From NCBI GenBank assembly GCA_041394705.1, contig JAWKHS010000008.1, positions 186,001 to 250,000 on the forward strand: DNA of 64,000 nucleotides, read 5' to 3'. The DNA comes from Vicinamibacterales bacterium (lineage in GTDB: Bacteria > Acidobacteriota > Vicinamibacteria > Vicinamibacterales > UBA2999). Positions 1 to 8,965 of this stretch are shown one piece after another. The notes under the pieces were generated by a model. The model did no database searches. It worked only from the letters and a program-made list of their open reading frames with translations, and was not told the origin of the DNA. How positions within the stretch are numbered: position 1 is the stretch's first letter; the number at the start of each line of letters is the position of its first letter. Position numbers and translations under genes: made by a program.

Positions 1-236
1 TGGTTGGCCAGCGGGCTCTCGCCCGGATCCTGCACGCCGTTCATGTTGGCGTCGTTCCACACGTAGCCGGATACGGGCACGCCGGCCGACGCCACTCCCT
101 GGGCGTGCGCGGGCGCCGCCGCCACCGAGGCGAGCGGCACGAGCGCCGCGGCGAGCGCCGCCGTCTTGATGTGCTTCAGGGGCCCCTGCAGCAGCTGCTC
201 GGTACGTGGGTGGGCGGTGTGCGCGTCCTGGAACAT
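1..236 (-). CDS. Secreted SdrD-B-like repeat protein, N-terminal part only
   Basis: The gene enters from the left edge and only its first 78 codons are visible. The ATG at 236 follows a strong AGGAGG ribosome site at about 243-248. The first 40 or so residues form a long signal peptide (basic HIK, an Ala/Leu-rich core, then APAHA before QG). The mature part begins with GYVWNDANMNGVQDPGE, the calcium-binding start of an SdrD-B (Cna-B-like) domain, so this is probably a secreted or surface adhesin-like protein. The rest of the protein, and therefore its size and anchor, lies outside the window. Confidence 0.75.
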   Translation of the reverse strand, partial: MFQDAHTAHPRTEQLLQGPLKHIKTAALAAALVPLASVAAAPAHAQGVASAGVPVSGYVWNDANMNGVQDPGESPLAN

Positions 237-312
237 CCGAATCCTCCTAGCGCTCGCGGGCCGCCCGCGAGCCGTTGTTGACGGGTGATGGACCGACTTG
301 TACGCTCGGCCC

Positions 313-1551
313 GTGCGTGTGCTGCTCGCGAACAATCACTGCATCAGCGACCCGACGGCGGGCGTGACGCAGAGCCTGCGCACCATCGTCGAGTGGCTGC
401 ACGCGGCCGGGCACGAGTGCCGCGTGCTCACGACCGCGAGATTCGAAGCGCGGGTCGCCTTCACGCTCGACGAGCACCTCCGCTCGGTTGGCGCCGCCTC
501 GCCGGCCGGCGCGCTCTCGCGGCGGGACCGAGGCGGCAGGCTCGCCAGCGTCGAGTACTCCGTCGGGGGCGTGCCGGTGACCCTGCTCGTGACGCGCCAC
601 AACGACGAGGCGCGACCCGACCGCGCGGAGTCGCGCGGGTACGCGCAGGCGTTCGCGCAGCTGCTGGACGAGTTCCGGCCAGATCAGCTCATCGCCTGCA
701 ACGCCCATCCGATGGTCGTCGAGGCCATGGCCGCGGCCCGCCGGCGCGGGGTGACGACGGCCTACGCCGTCCGCGGTTTCGGCTACGACTCGCCGGCCTT
801 CTTCGAACACGTGGATCACGTCTTCACGTGCAGCCAGTTCCTCACCGATCACCTGCGCGCCCGCGCGGGCATCGAGAGCACGCCGCTCGAGCCGCCCATC
901 GACTGGTCCACCGTCGTCGCGCCCGAGGACGCCCGGGCGTTCGTCACCTTCGTGCACCCGGCCCCGCACAAGGGCCTGTATCTGTTCGCACGCCTCGCGG
1001 ACATGCTCGGGTCGCGGCGTCCGGACATCCCGGTGCTCGTGGTCCAGTCGGGCCACACCGCCGGCGCGCTCAACGCGATTCCAGGCCTCGACTTCGGCCG
1101 CTATCCGCAGATCATGGCCGCCCCGGCGGTGCCCACGCCGGCGGAATACTTCGCGCTCACGCGCGTGCTGCTCGTGCCGTCCGTCTGGGAAGAGCCTTTC
1201 GGCCGCGTGGCCGCCGAGGCCATGATCAACGGCGTGCCGGCCATCGTCGGCGATCGCGGGTCGCTGCCGCACGTCGTCGGCGGCGACGAGGCCGCGGGCG
1301 GCGGCGGACTCGTGCGTCCCATTCCCGCGTGGATGCGCTACGACACGACGGCCCTGCCCGACGCACCGGAGGTGGCGCCCTGGTTCGACGCGGTGTGCGC
1401 GCTCTGGGACGATGCCGCCCGGTACGCGGCGGTCGCCGCCCGCGCCCGGGCGCTCGCCGACGCGCGGTACGGCGAGGCGGTGTCCCGCCAGCGGCATCTC
1501 GACTACTTCACCGCGCTCGAGCCGCGGCCCGGCTCCCTCGAAAGGCGCTGA
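313..1551 (+). CDS. Glycosyltransferase, GT4-like (GT-B fold)
   Basis: About 412 aa with the two-domain layout of GT-B glycosyltransferases: an N-terminal domain opening VRVLLANNH and a C-terminal nucleotide-sugar domain. The GT4 E-x7-E signature is visible as VWEEPFGRVAAEAMINGVP, with E294 and E302 (numbered from the GTG at 313). A conserved GDRGSLPHVVGG loop follows. No signal peptide or membrane segment is seen, so it should be cytoplasmic and transfer sugar to a lipid, protein or small molecule. The acceptor cannot be deduced. I chose GTG 313 because homology starts there; a TTG at 298 would add five residues. It stands alone, divergent from the secreted protein to its left. Confidence 0.85.
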   Translation: MRVLLANNHCISDPTAGVTQSLRTIVEWLHAAGHECRVLTTARFEARVAFTLDEHLRSVGAASPAGALSRRDRGGRLASVEYSVGGVPVTLLVTRHNDEARPDRAESRGYAQAFAQLLDEFRPDQLIACNAHPMVVEAMAAARRRGVTTAYAVRGFGYDSPAFFEHVDHVFTCSQFLTDHLRARAGIESTPLEPPIDWSTVVAPEDARAFVTFVHPAPHKGLYLFARLADMLGSRRPDIPVLVVQSGHTAGALNAIPGLDFGRYPQIMAAPAVPTPAEYFALTRVLLVPSVWEEPFGRVAAEAMINGVPAIVGDRGSLPHVVGGDEAAGGGGLVRPIPAWMRYDTTALPDAPEVAPWFDAVCALWDDAARYAAVAARARALADARYGEAVSRQRHLDYFTALEPRPGSLERR

Positions 1552-1581
1552 ACGCACGTCGCCGACGACAAGGCACGTTGG

Positions 1582-1601
1582 GTGCCAGACTCCGCTGGCA
1601 C
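1582..1601 (+). terminator. Hairpin after the glycosyltransferase
   Basis: GTGCCAG and CTGGCAC form a perfect 7-bp stem around a 6-nt loop, 30 nt after the stop codon. A 20-nt perfect palindrome (CGGCGGCG, loop CGCG, CGCCGCCG) follows at 1627-1646. No T-tract is present, as is common in GC-rich genomes, so the termination role is inferred. Confidence 0.4.
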
Positions 1602-1834
1602 GCCGCTGCCCACGGGGGAACGCGAACGGCGGCGCGCGCGCCGCCGCCTGATTGCAGATGCGTCACCGCACCCGACGAAAGTGGAGGCGCGCCCTCGTGC
1701 GCGCCGCCCGCCTCGTCGCCCGCGCCGCTCGCGGCGGAGCTTGCGCGGGCCGGACACCCGCGTCATCCTGTCGCGACGGCCGAGACGGCGGCCGCCTCCG
1801 GACCAGATCAGCCGCCTTCCAGGAGCACACCGCG

Positions 1835-2707
1835 ATGGCCCTGTACGCGTTCGACGGCACCGGCAACGAGGACCGCGAGAACGACTCGAACGTCCTCAAG
1901 TTCTTCCACGGATTCGAGGGGGGGCCGAAGAACGACAACCCCGAGATCCCGACCGGCTCGCTCTACCTGGCCGGCGTGGGCACGGGCACCCATACCGAGG
2001 CCGAGAAGGTGCTGGGCCTCGCCTTCGGACATGGCGGCCACGACCGCATCGAGATCGCCCTCCGGCGCCTGGCCAGCAACGTCGAGGCCGGTGACGACAC
2101 GGTGGACGTCATCGGCTTCAGCCGCGGGGCGGCCCTGGCCCTCGGGTTCGCGAACGAGATCGCGAGGCGCCGGCCGGGACAGCAGGTCCGCTTCATCGGC
2201 CTCTGGGACGTGGTGGCCCAGTTCGGCCTGCCCGGACGGTTCGTGAACGCGGGCATCGACATCGACGCCCCGGCGAACGCCTCGCACATCTATCACGCCA
2301 TGGCGCTCGACGAGTCGCGGGCGCTCTTCCCGCTCAGCCGCGTCACGAAGCGGCACGCGCCGGACGTCCGGATCATCGAGGCGTGGTTCCGGGGCGTGCA
2401 CTCGGACGTCGGCGGCGGCAACGGCAACACCGGCCTGAACTGGATCGCCCTCCACTGGATGTACCTGAACGCGCGGCGCCACGGCCTCACGATCGGCGAC
2501 GGGGCCATCGCCGAGAACCGGGCCTTCCGCGTCGAGCACCCGTCCATCAGCGCGCACAAGGTGGACGCCCGGATCGTGCGGTCGATCCGGACGGGAGACT
2601 TCGTGCACGAGAGCGTCGACCTGCAGGACGCGAGCTCGGGCCACGAGCTGAACAACCCGCACGTCGCCGTCGGCCGGATCACCGACGACGGCAATCTGTT
2701 CCTGTAA
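1835..2707 (+). CDS. DUF2235-like alpha/beta hydrolase (Tle1-like phospholipase family)
   Basis: 290 aa, begun at ATG 1835 because AGGAG sits 9 nt upstream and homology starts at MALYAFDGTGN. The serine-hydrolase elbow is G94-F-S96-R-G98. The later WFRGVHSDVGGG block (H189, D191) is the second hallmark of the DUF2235 family. That family includes bacterial Tle1-type phospholipases and stand-alone lipases. No signal peptide or VgrG/PAAR adaptor is seen, so a type VI effector role is not supported. The gene converges on the caspase gene with only 21 nt between the stops. Function is lipid or ester hydrolysis by family; the substrate is unknown. Confidence 0.8.
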   Translation: MALYAFDGTGNEDRENDSNVLKFFHGFEGGPKNDNPEIPTGSLYLAGVGTGTHTEAEKVLGLAFGHGGHDRIEIALRRLASNVEAGDDTVDVIGFSRGAALALGFANEIARRRPGQQVRFIGLWDVVAQFGLPGRFVNAGIDIDAPANASHIYHAMALDESRALFPLSRVTKRHAPDVRIIEAWFRGVHSDVGGGNGNTGLNWIALHWMYLNARRHGLTIGDGAIAENRAFRVEHPSISAHKVDARIVRSIRTGDFVHESVDLQDASSGHELNNPHVAVGRITDDGNLFL

Positions 2708-2728
2708 GGGCGACGGCGCCCCTCGGCG

Positions 2729-3712
2729 CTAGAACCGCGCTTCCTGCACGCGCTTCCAGTAGTAGCGGCCGAGCGGGGTCAGGCAGGCGCCGCGCCCGAG
2801 CGCCGCGCTGTACTCGTGCTCGTGGCCGACCGGCTTGATGAGACCGGCCTCGCGCAGGGCCTGGACGTCGGCGGCGGCCTCGTCGGGTGTGTCACCGGGC
2901 GCCGGCGGCTCCATCCCCAACGGCAGTTCGTCGTCCGGCCGCTCGAAGTAGGACGTCAGCCGAAGCACGGTCTCCCGCGGCACCACGGGCTCGGTCAGGC
3001 GGACCACGCACCACCTCGCGACGTTCGCCTTGAAGGTGGGACTCTGCTCCCCGCCGCCGAGCGCGGCGTCGATGTACCCGTGGACGTTGGCGACCGACAC
3101 GGCGCCCGTGACCGGGTCGGCGGCGGCGCCATCCAGGGCGGCCGCGAGGAGCGTCGTGAAGACGCCGCCGGCCTCGGCCTCGATGGCCTCTTCCTCGTCG
3201 CGGGTGGCCGCGAGGACCACCACGCCGTCTGCCAGCGAGACGAGGCCGCCGGTGGCGAACGAGTTGTCCACGGCGTCGGCGTGGCAGCAGTCGAGGACGA
3301 TGACCCGGTGGCGGGCCTTGGCGCGGTTCGCGTAGCCGATGAGGCGCTCCATCCCGATGCCGTAGTCGTCCTTCACGCCGTCCTGCGCCACCAGGTAGCC
3401 GGCCTTCTCGAACTCGTCGTAGGCGCCGTGCCCGGCGAAGTACAGCAGCAGGACGTCGGCGGGCGTCGCGAAGAACTGCCTCAGTGCCTGGGTGAGCCGG
3501 GCCTCGGTGAGGACCTCGCCCCCGGACTCCAGCGTCTCGACGACGAAGTTCGGGCGGCCGTCGGCGTGGCGCTCGAGCAGCGGCCGCAGCCGCTGCACGT
3601 CGCTGACACAGGCGTCCAGCTTCGGGAAGGTCGCGTAGTCGTCGATGCCGATGAGCAGGGCCCGGCGGACCTCGCTCGAGGCGGCGGCGCGCGTGTCGTC
3701 TGGTTCGGCCAT
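2729..3712 (-). CDS. Caspase-family (peptidase C14) protease
   Basis: 327 aa. The N-terminal 240 residues form a caspase/metacaspase p20-like domain: RRALLIGIDDY near residue 17, the catalytic His in YFAGHG (H95) and the catalytic Cys in LDCCHA (C143, with C142 beside it). The last 80 residues contain a short region (QALREAGLIKPVG...LTPLGRYYWK) that resembles a winged-helix DNA- or nucleotide-sensing module, which is an inference. No signal peptide is present. Start ATG 3712 gives the native MAEPDD start. Stand-alone caspases are often effectors of bacterial immunity or stress signalling. Here no sensor gene is adjacent, only the convergent hydrolase. Confidence 0.85.
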   Translation of the reverse strand: MAEPDDTRAAASSEVRRALLIGIDDYATFPKLDACVSDVQRLRPLLERHADGRPNFVVETLESGGEVLTEARLTQALRQFFATPADVLLLYFAGHGAYDEFEKAGYLVAQDGVKDDYGIGMERLIGYANRAKARHRVIVLDCCHADAVDNSFATGGLVSLADGVVVLAATRDEEEAIEAEAGGVFTTLLAAALDGAAADPVTGAVSVANVHGYIDAALGGGEQSPTFKANVARWCVVRLTEPVVPRETVLRLTSYFERPDDELPLGMEPPAPGDTPDEAAADVQALREAGLIKPVGHEHEYSAALGRGACLTPLGRYYWKRVQEARF

Positions 3713-3971
3713 GGCTGGAGGTTCGGTCCGGGCGCCCGCCACGGGGCGGACGGGTGCGGCACGGCATCGTAGCAGTCGTGCGCGGCGTGAGCCGGAGTAT
3801 CGTCGTCCCGTCGGGAGGCGAGATGCGGCGGCACGCCCGGCCCCTGGAGCGGCCCGGGCGAGACGTCGTGGGCGCCGCACCCGTAACCCGAGGACGCACA
3901 TGAGCACCGTCGACGGCCGCCACGACCGCGTGTCATTCCACCAGCAGTGCGCTCGGAAGAACGACGGGACG

Positions 3972-4877
3972 ATGATGAACCGGCGGGAGTTCTCCCGCCG
4001 GGCGGCCGCGGCGGCCGCGTGGCCCGTGCTGTCCGGACGACTCGACGCGGCGCCGGTGGGCGGCGTGCACCTGGGCGTGCAGACCTTCAGCTTCAGGGAG
4101 ATCGCGCGGCCGGGCTCACGCGACGCCATCGAGGTCGTCCTCCAGGCGATGAAGACGTGCGGCCTGGACGAGTGCGAGTTGTGGTCTCCCCAGATCGAAC
4201 TGGCGGCGCCGGCGCCGCGAGGGGCCGACCCGAATGCCGCGCGGGACGCGATGCGGCGCTGGCGGGCCGCCACGGGGGCGGCGTATTACGAGGGGGTGCG
4301 GCGCCGGTGCACGGCCGCGGGCGTGACCGTCTACGCCTACAACTACAGCTTCGCCGAGCACTTCACCGACGACGAGATCACTCACGGCTTCATGGCGGCC
4401 CGGGCGCTTGGCGCGGAGGTGATCACGGCCTCGACCACGGTGCGCATGGCCAAGCGGCTCGTGCCGTTCGTCGAGGCGCACCGGATCCCGGTGGCCGTGC
4501 ACAACCACTCGCAGGTGCACGACCCGAATGAGTTCGCGACGCCCGAGAGCTTCTCGGCGGCCCTGGCGCTCACGCCGCTCTTCCGGATCAACCTCGACAT
4601 CGGCCATTTCACGGCCGCCGGCTACGACGCCCTCGCCTACCTGACGGCGCACCACGATCGGATCACGAACCTGCACCTCAAGGACCGCAAGGCCCGGCAG
4701 GGCGGCAACGTGCCGTGGGGGAGCGGCGACACACCCATCGTGCCGGTGCTGCACTGGCTGAAGCAGCAGAAGTCGCCGGTGCGCGCGTACGTCGAATACG
4801 AGTACGCCGGCACGAAGGGCGCGGTCGCCGAGGTCTCGGCGTGCGTGGGCTACGCGACCAGCGCGCTCGGCGCGTGA
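3972..4877 (+). CDS. Exported sugar-phosphate isomerase/epimerase-like TIM barrel
   Basis: 301 aa. The start carries a twin-arginine-like leader (MNRREFSRR then an Ala-rich core ending LDAAP at about residue 27), so the enzyme is probably exported folded. The mature part is a xylose-isomerase-like AP-endonuclease-2 barrel. Typical metal-site blocks are visible: CELWSPQIEL, VAVHNHSQVHDP, NLDIGHF, NLHLKDRK and YVEYEYAG. Members isomerise or epimerise keto-sugars and often accompany DUF1080 proteins, as here: the next gene, convergent, is DUF1080. The exact substrate is not predictable. Two adjacent ATGs (3972, 3975) are possible starts. Confidence 0.85.
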   Translation: MMNRREFSRRAAAAAAWPVLSGRLDAAPVGGVHLGVQTFSFREIARPGSRDAIEVVLQAMKTCGLDECELWSPQIELAAPAPRGADPNAARDAMRRWRAATGAAYYEGVRRRCTAAGVTVYAYNYSFAEHFTDDEITHGFMAARALGAEVITASTTVRMAKRLVPFVEAHRIPVAVHNHSQVHDPNEFATPESFSAALALTPLFRINLDIGHFTAAGYDALAYLTAHHDRITNLHLKDRKARQGGNVPWGSGDTPIVPVLHWLKQQKSPVRAYVEYEYAGTKGAVAEVSACVGYATSALGA

Positions 4878-4932
4878 GCCGGCACCGGGCGCGCGGGCCG
4901 TGGTCGAGTCGGCGCGGGGCCGGCCGCCTCGG

Positions 4933-5607
4933 CTACATCAGCTCGCGGATGCGGATGTTGCGGAACGCCAGCGCCCCGGCGTGATCGCCCTGGATGCCGA
5001 GGTGGCCCCGCGTGGCACGCCCGAAGTGCGGCCACTTGCCGAACTTGCTGGCGGCCACCTTCGCTTCCCAGTCCGGGCTCCAGAGCTCGTACTCGAGCAG
5101 CTTCACGCCGTTCAGCCAGTGCTCCACGTGCGCGCCCCGGGCGACGATCCGCGTGGTGTTCCACTGGCCGACGGGTTTCAGGTGGCCCGCGGGTGACGGG
5201 TAGATCGCGTACGCCGCGCCCGCGCAGGTGAGGCGAGTCTTGTTGTCCTCGCCCTTCACGTCGTCGAGGAGCTGGTACTCGGGCCCGCTCCAGTAGACGT
5301 GGTCGTACTCCTCGGTTGCGCGGTAGAAGATGCCGGCGTTGCCGGCCTCGGCAATCCGCCATTCGAGCTCGAGCTCGAAGTCGCCGAACTCGTCGCGCGT
5401 GAGCAGGTCGCCCGTCGGCGCGTCCTTGGCCAGCGTGCCCTGCTCGATGCGCCAGCCGCCCGGCACCGTGTCGCTCTTGTAGCCGCGGAAGGCCGCCATC
5501 GACGAGCCGTCGAAGAGCACCTTCCAGTTTCCTTGCGCCTGCATCCGGACCGAACTCGCCGCCGCGGCTGCAAGGACTCCGAGCACGAGCCAGGCCGAGA
5601 TGCGCAT
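4933..5607 (-). CDS. DUF1080 (concanavalin-like) secreted protein
   Basis: 224 aa with a signal peptide (residues 1 to about 24, ending MQAQG). The remainder is one DUF1080 domain (3-keto-disaccharide hydrolase/LamG-like fold). Landmarks are WKVLFDGSSMAAFRGY, GDLLTRDEFGDFELELEWR, NAGIFYR, the YQLLDD motif, and the end GHLGIQGDHAGALAFRNIRIREL. Such proteins bind or cleave oxidised carbohydrates in the periplasm. Its convergence with the TIM-barrel isomerase suggests a shared sugar pathway. Confidence 0.88.
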   Translation of the reverse strand: MRISAWLVLGVLAAAAASSVRMQAQGNWKVLFDGSSMAAFRGYKSDTVPGGWRIEQGTLAKDAPTGDLLTRDEFGDFELELEWRIAEAGNAGIFYRATEEYDHVYWSGPEYQLLDDVKGEDNKTRLTCAGAAYAIYPSPAGHLKPVGQWNTTRIVARGAHVEHWLNGVKLLEYELWSPDWEAKVAASKFGKWPHFGRATRGHLGIQGDHAGALAFRNIRIRELM

Positions 5608-5661
5608 GACCGACCCTTGTATGCGAGAACGGTCGCTGGCGCAACCGGCGGCGCCTGGGGC

Positions 5662-7068
5662 CTAGCGCCCGCGGAACGTCTCTGCCGCGCCGGGCGCCGT
5701 GAAGTTCAACGGCCGCTCCCCGGCGGTGCCGGACACCGTGTAGCGCCCGCGCAACTGGAAGAAGTCGAGCCCGTTGGCGCGCGGCCCGCCCGTCATCGGC
5801 GTGGTGACGCCGCTCTCGACCGCGATGTCGAGCGTCAGGTCGAGCGACGGGCTCGTGCCCATCACGACGATTCGGGAGGGCCGGCCGGCCGCGTCGTCGT
5901 TCGTCTCGTCGATGGTCACGCGCGTGGCCTGGCCAAGCGGCCCGTCGGGACCGAGCACCATCAGGAAGCCCGGCATGCGGCTGGCGTCGGCGGCATCGGC
6001 GGGCGGGAAGACGCGTCCGTACAGGATCGACAAGCCGTCGTGCTGCACCTGGCCCCACTGCCAGGAGACGCCTTCCCAGAAACCCCAGTTGTGATCGTGG
6101 TAGCCGGAGCCGCCGGACAGCGGCAGCGCCTGGCCGTCCACCCGGATGACACCGTCGAGCGCGCCGGACATCACCGGCACCACGTAGCCCGACACCCATC
6201 CGCCGGCCCCCGTCATCGCGATGGGCGGCAGCGTCTGCCCCCGGCGGGCCGCGAGCACGATGTCGCCGGTGGCGCGCGCCTCGCGGCGGCCCGGCGACCG
6301 CCCGGCCCCGAGGTCGAACGCGATGACGTAGCGTCCGCCCTCGAGGCGCACGGTGTTCGCGCCGATCGTCAGCTCGGGCGCCGTGGCCAGCACCTCGTCC
6401 CCATCGACCTCGGCCGCGTCTCCATAGCTGGTCACCACGCCCCCGCGATCGAGCTGCAGGCGGACGCCGGCCGCGCGGCGCCCGTTCTCCAGCCGCGGAC
6501 CGACGAGGAAGGTCAGGTAGAACCGGGTCGTCCCCGATTGCCCGTTGAAGTACAGCCACTCCGTCCACGAGCCGGCGCGCGCGGGCACGTCGGGGATCGC
6601 GTGGAACCGGTCGAGCCCGCGCAGCACGTCGTCGGGATCGGGCGCCGTCCACGCGGCGTCGGCGGGCGCGTCCTGCCACACGGGGCTACCGGCGGTCTCG
6701 GGATCGCCGAGCGCGCGCTCCAGGCTCGGGATGCCGCCGCGGGCCCGCAGCCGTGTCGTCGCGCCGTCCTGCACGAGGTACAGCGTGTCGCGGCGCGTCG
6801 GCGCGGCCACGGCGATGCGGTTGGCGAAGGCCGGCGCCCCGAGCGCCCCCCACAGCAGATACCGCGCGCTCGTCACCGGCCCCGCCGCGCCCGTCAGCAC
6901 CACGTCCCCGCCGCCCGCCAGCGACGGCGACTGCGACTGCTCCAGGACGACGGCGGCCACGCCGAGCAGGTTCGCCATCACGGCCACGCCGAGGCCGAAG
7001 CCGCCGGCGAGCACGGCCGTGCGCACGGGGTGCATCACGAGGGAGCGGAGGGTCAGGCGGCCGATCAC
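5662..7068 (-). CDS. Membrane-anchored CrtC/AttH lipocalin-like protein of an ABC operon
   Basis: 468 aa, last gene of a four-gene operon. The start is GTG 7068, which overlaps the ATPase stop as GTGA. The first 35 residues contain a transmembrane segment (TAVLAGGFGLGVAVMANLLG) like the opening of an FtsX permease. The rest is a CrtC/AttH-type double lipocalin domain. Its hallmarks are WTEWLYFNGQSG near residue 180 and SGGSGYHDHNWGFWEG near residue 320. AttH-like proteins accompany AttEFG ABC transporters and are thought to handle a lipophilic cargo outside the membrane. The anchor is unusual because AttH proteins normally carry a cleavable signal. Cargo unknown. Confidence 0.75.
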   Translation of the reverse strand: MIGRLTLRSLVMHPVRTAVLAGGFGLGVAVMANLLGVAAVVLEQSQSPSLAGGGDVVLTGAAGPVTSARYLLWGALGAPAFANRIAVAAPTRRDTLYLVQDGATTRLRARGGIPSLERALGDPETAGSPVWQDAPADAAWTAPDPDDVLRGLDRFHAIPDVPARAGSWTEWLYFNGQSGTTRFYLTFLVGPRLENGRRAAGVRLQLDRGGVVTSYGDAAEVDGDEVLATAPELTIGANTVRLEGGRYVIAFDLGAGRSPGRREARATGDIVLAARRGQTLPPIAMTGAGGWVSGYVVPVMSGALDGVIRVDGQALPLSGGSGYHDHNWGFWEGVSWQWGQVQHDGLSILYGRVFPPADAADASRMPGFLMVLGPDGPLGQATRVTIDETNDDAAGRPSRIVVMGTSPSLDLTLDIAVESGVTTPMTGGPRANGLDFFQLRGRYTVSGTAGERPLNFTAPGAAETFRGR

Positions 7069-7760
7069 GCTGGGCTCCCGGCATCGATCCGGCCGTCGCG
7101 CAGGCGCAGAACGCGCTCGGCGCGCGCGGCGATGGACGGGTCGTGCGTGACCACGACCACGGCCGTGCCGTCGGCGTGGAGGCGGTCGAAAATCCTGGCG
7201 ATGCCCTCGCCCGTCGCCTGATCGAGTTCGCCCGTCGGCTCGTCGGCGAGCACCAGTCGAGGGGCGTTGGCCAGCGCGCGCGCGATGGCCACCCGCTGCA
7301 TCTCGCCGCCCGAGAGCTGCGAGGGCCGGTGGTCGGCGCGAGACGCGAGGCCCACGTAGTCCAGCAGCATCCGCGCCCGATCGCGCCGCGCCGCCTTCGG
7401 CGCGCCGGCCTCCGCCTGCGGCAGCTCCACGTTCTCGAGCGCGGTCAGCATCGGCAGGAGGAAGAAGCGCTGGAACACGAAGCCGATCTTCGTGAGCCGG
7501 AGGCGGCTGCGCGCGGCATCCGAGAGCCGGCGGACGTCCTCGCCGTCGAGCAGGAGGTCGCCCCCGGTGGGCGTGTCCACGCAGCCGAGCACGTGCAGCA
7601 GCGTGGACTTGCCGCATCCCGACGGCCCGACCACGGCCACGTACTCGCCGGCGCCGATGGCGAGCGTCACGTCCGCCAGCGCCGTCACGGGCCCCGCGGG
7701 CATCGGGAAGACGCGCGTCAGGCCCCGCGCCTCGACGAGCGGCCGGCCCGTCGCCGTCAC
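7065..7760 (-). CDS. ABC transporter ATP-binding protein (LolD/MacB/AttE type)
   Basis: 231 aa with all nucleotide-binding motifs: Walker A GPSGCGKST near residue 41, Q-loop VFQRFFLLP, signature LSGGEMQR, Walker B LVLADEPTGELD and the H-loop VVTHD. The TGELD ending after Walker B is typical of the MacB/LolD subfamily that energises FtsX-type permeases from the cytoplasm. GTG 7760 overlaps the upstream permease stop as GTGA and its own stop overlaps the next start the same way. The four genes should therefore be translated as a coupled unit. Confidence 0.92.
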   Translation of the reverse strand: MTATGRPLVEARGLTRVFPMPAGPVTALADVTLAIGAGEYVAVVGPSGCGKSTLLHVLGCVDTPTGGDLLLDGEDVRRLSDAARSRLRLTKIGFVFQRFFLLPMLTALENVELPQAEAGAPKAARRDRARMLLDYVGLASRADHRPSQLSGGEMQRVAIARALANAPRLVLADEPTGELDQATGEGIARIFDRLHADGTAVVVVTHDPSIAARAERVLRLRDGRIDAGSPA

Positions 7761-8965
7761 GATACGAACTCCCGGCGGAGGGTGGTGGCAATCGGCAGCC
7801 GGCTCACGAGCCATGCCGGGTAGATGGAAGCCGCCAGGCCGACGGCCGCGAGCAGCGCGCCGTGCAGCCACAACGCCCGCGGCTCGAACACGAAGAAGTG
7901 GAGTGACAGAGGCACGCCTGGGAGGGACCGCAGGATGCGGTCCAGCCACACCGACAGCGCCATTCCCAGCGGGACCGACACGAGGCCGCCCAGGCTCACC
8001 AGGAGCAGCGCTTCCCACAGCACGTCGGTCACGGCCCGCCAGCGGGTGAAGCCGATCGCGCGCAGCGCCGCGATCTCGCCCAGCCGCTGGTTGACCGACA
8101 CCGTCAACAGCACCGCGATCAGGACGACGCCGAACGACATGGTCACGGCGGAGAGCGCGGCCGAGATCTGTCGGAAGTACGAGAACCCCACCTGGTCGAA
8201 GCGCTCGATCACCTGGTCGTTCGTGAAGGCGTAGAGATCGGGTCGCGCGCGGCGGATCGCGTCGACGGCGGCATCCGGGCCCGCATCGGGATTCGACGCG
8301 ACCATCAGCAGGTCGGCCGCGTCGGAGGCGCGGCCGCACAGCCGGTCGAGGACGCCGAAGCGCGAGGCCGCCGTGAGCTGGCCCTCCGAATCGAACGGAA
8401 ACGAGACCACGCCCGCCACGCGCACGGTGACGGGCGGGAGGATCGACGGCCCGTTGCCGCAGCGGCCGCGCAGCGAGACCGACGCCCCGGGAGCGACGGC
8501 CAGCCGCCGGGCGAGCCGTTCGTTCACGACCATGGCGGGATCGCCGGCATCGTCGTTCTCCGGCAGATCGCCGCCGCTCACGGCGGTCCAGATCCGCCGC
8601 GGGCTCGCGCTTGCGCCCACACCGAGCAGGCTGAAACCGATGGGCCGGGGGTCGGCGGCCGCGGTCTCGGCGTCACCGCCGCGAAACGGCACCACGGCCG
8701 CCACCTCGGGGAGCCGTGCCAGGAGGCTGGCGGTCTCGAAGGGCCGCTCCAGCGGCTGCCGCGACTGCGGCAGACCCTCGGTGGCCATCACGCGCACGTC
8801 GAAGCCGAACGAGTCGAGGAGGTCCCGTACCGACAGCAGCAGCCCGCGCGACAGGAGCAGCATGTCGAACGTGAGCGCGCCCGCGGCGGCGATCCCGAGG
8901 ATGCCCAGCGCCGACTGGGCGCGGCGCCGCGCGATCGATCGCCAGGCGAAGGCCAGGGCCCTCAT
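7757..8965 (-). CDS. FtsX/MacB-type ABC permease
   Basis: 402 aa. An N-terminal transmembrane helix (about residues 18-40) precedes a 220-residue extracytoplasmic MacB-PCD region, and three C-terminal helices carry the FtsX domain (VTMSFGVVLIAVLLTVSVNQRLGEIAALRAIGFTR block). ATG 8965 overlaps the upstream permease stop as ATGA. With the neighbouring permease, the ATPase and the CrtC/AttH-like protein it forms a mechanotransmission-type ABC system rather than a classical importer. The substrate is not indicated by the sequence. Confidence 0.88.
   Translation of the reverse strand: MRALAFAWRSIARRRAQSALGILGIAAAGALTFDMLLLSRGLLLSVRDLLDSFGFDVRVMATEGLPQSRQPLERPFETASLLARLPEVAAVVPFRGGDAETAAADPRPIGFSLLGVGASASPRRIWTAVSGGDLPENDDAGDPAMVVNERLARRLAVAPGASVSLRGRCGNGPSILPPVTVRVAGVVSFPFDSEGQLTAASRFGVLDRLCGRASDAADLLMVASNPDAGPDAAVDAIRRARPDLYAFTNDQVIERFDQVGFSYFRQISAALSAVTMSFGVVLIAVLLTVSVNQRLGEIAALRAIGFTRWRAVTDVLWEALLLVSLGGLVSVPLGMALSVWLDRILRSLPGVPLSLHFFVFEPRALWLHGALLAAVGLAASIYPAWLVSRLPIATTLRREFVS

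Noticed and set aside
1835..2707. Type VI secretion effector assignment for the DUF2235 hydrolase
   Set aside because: No VgrG, PAAR, adaptor or immunity gene nearby; only the enzyme family is supported.
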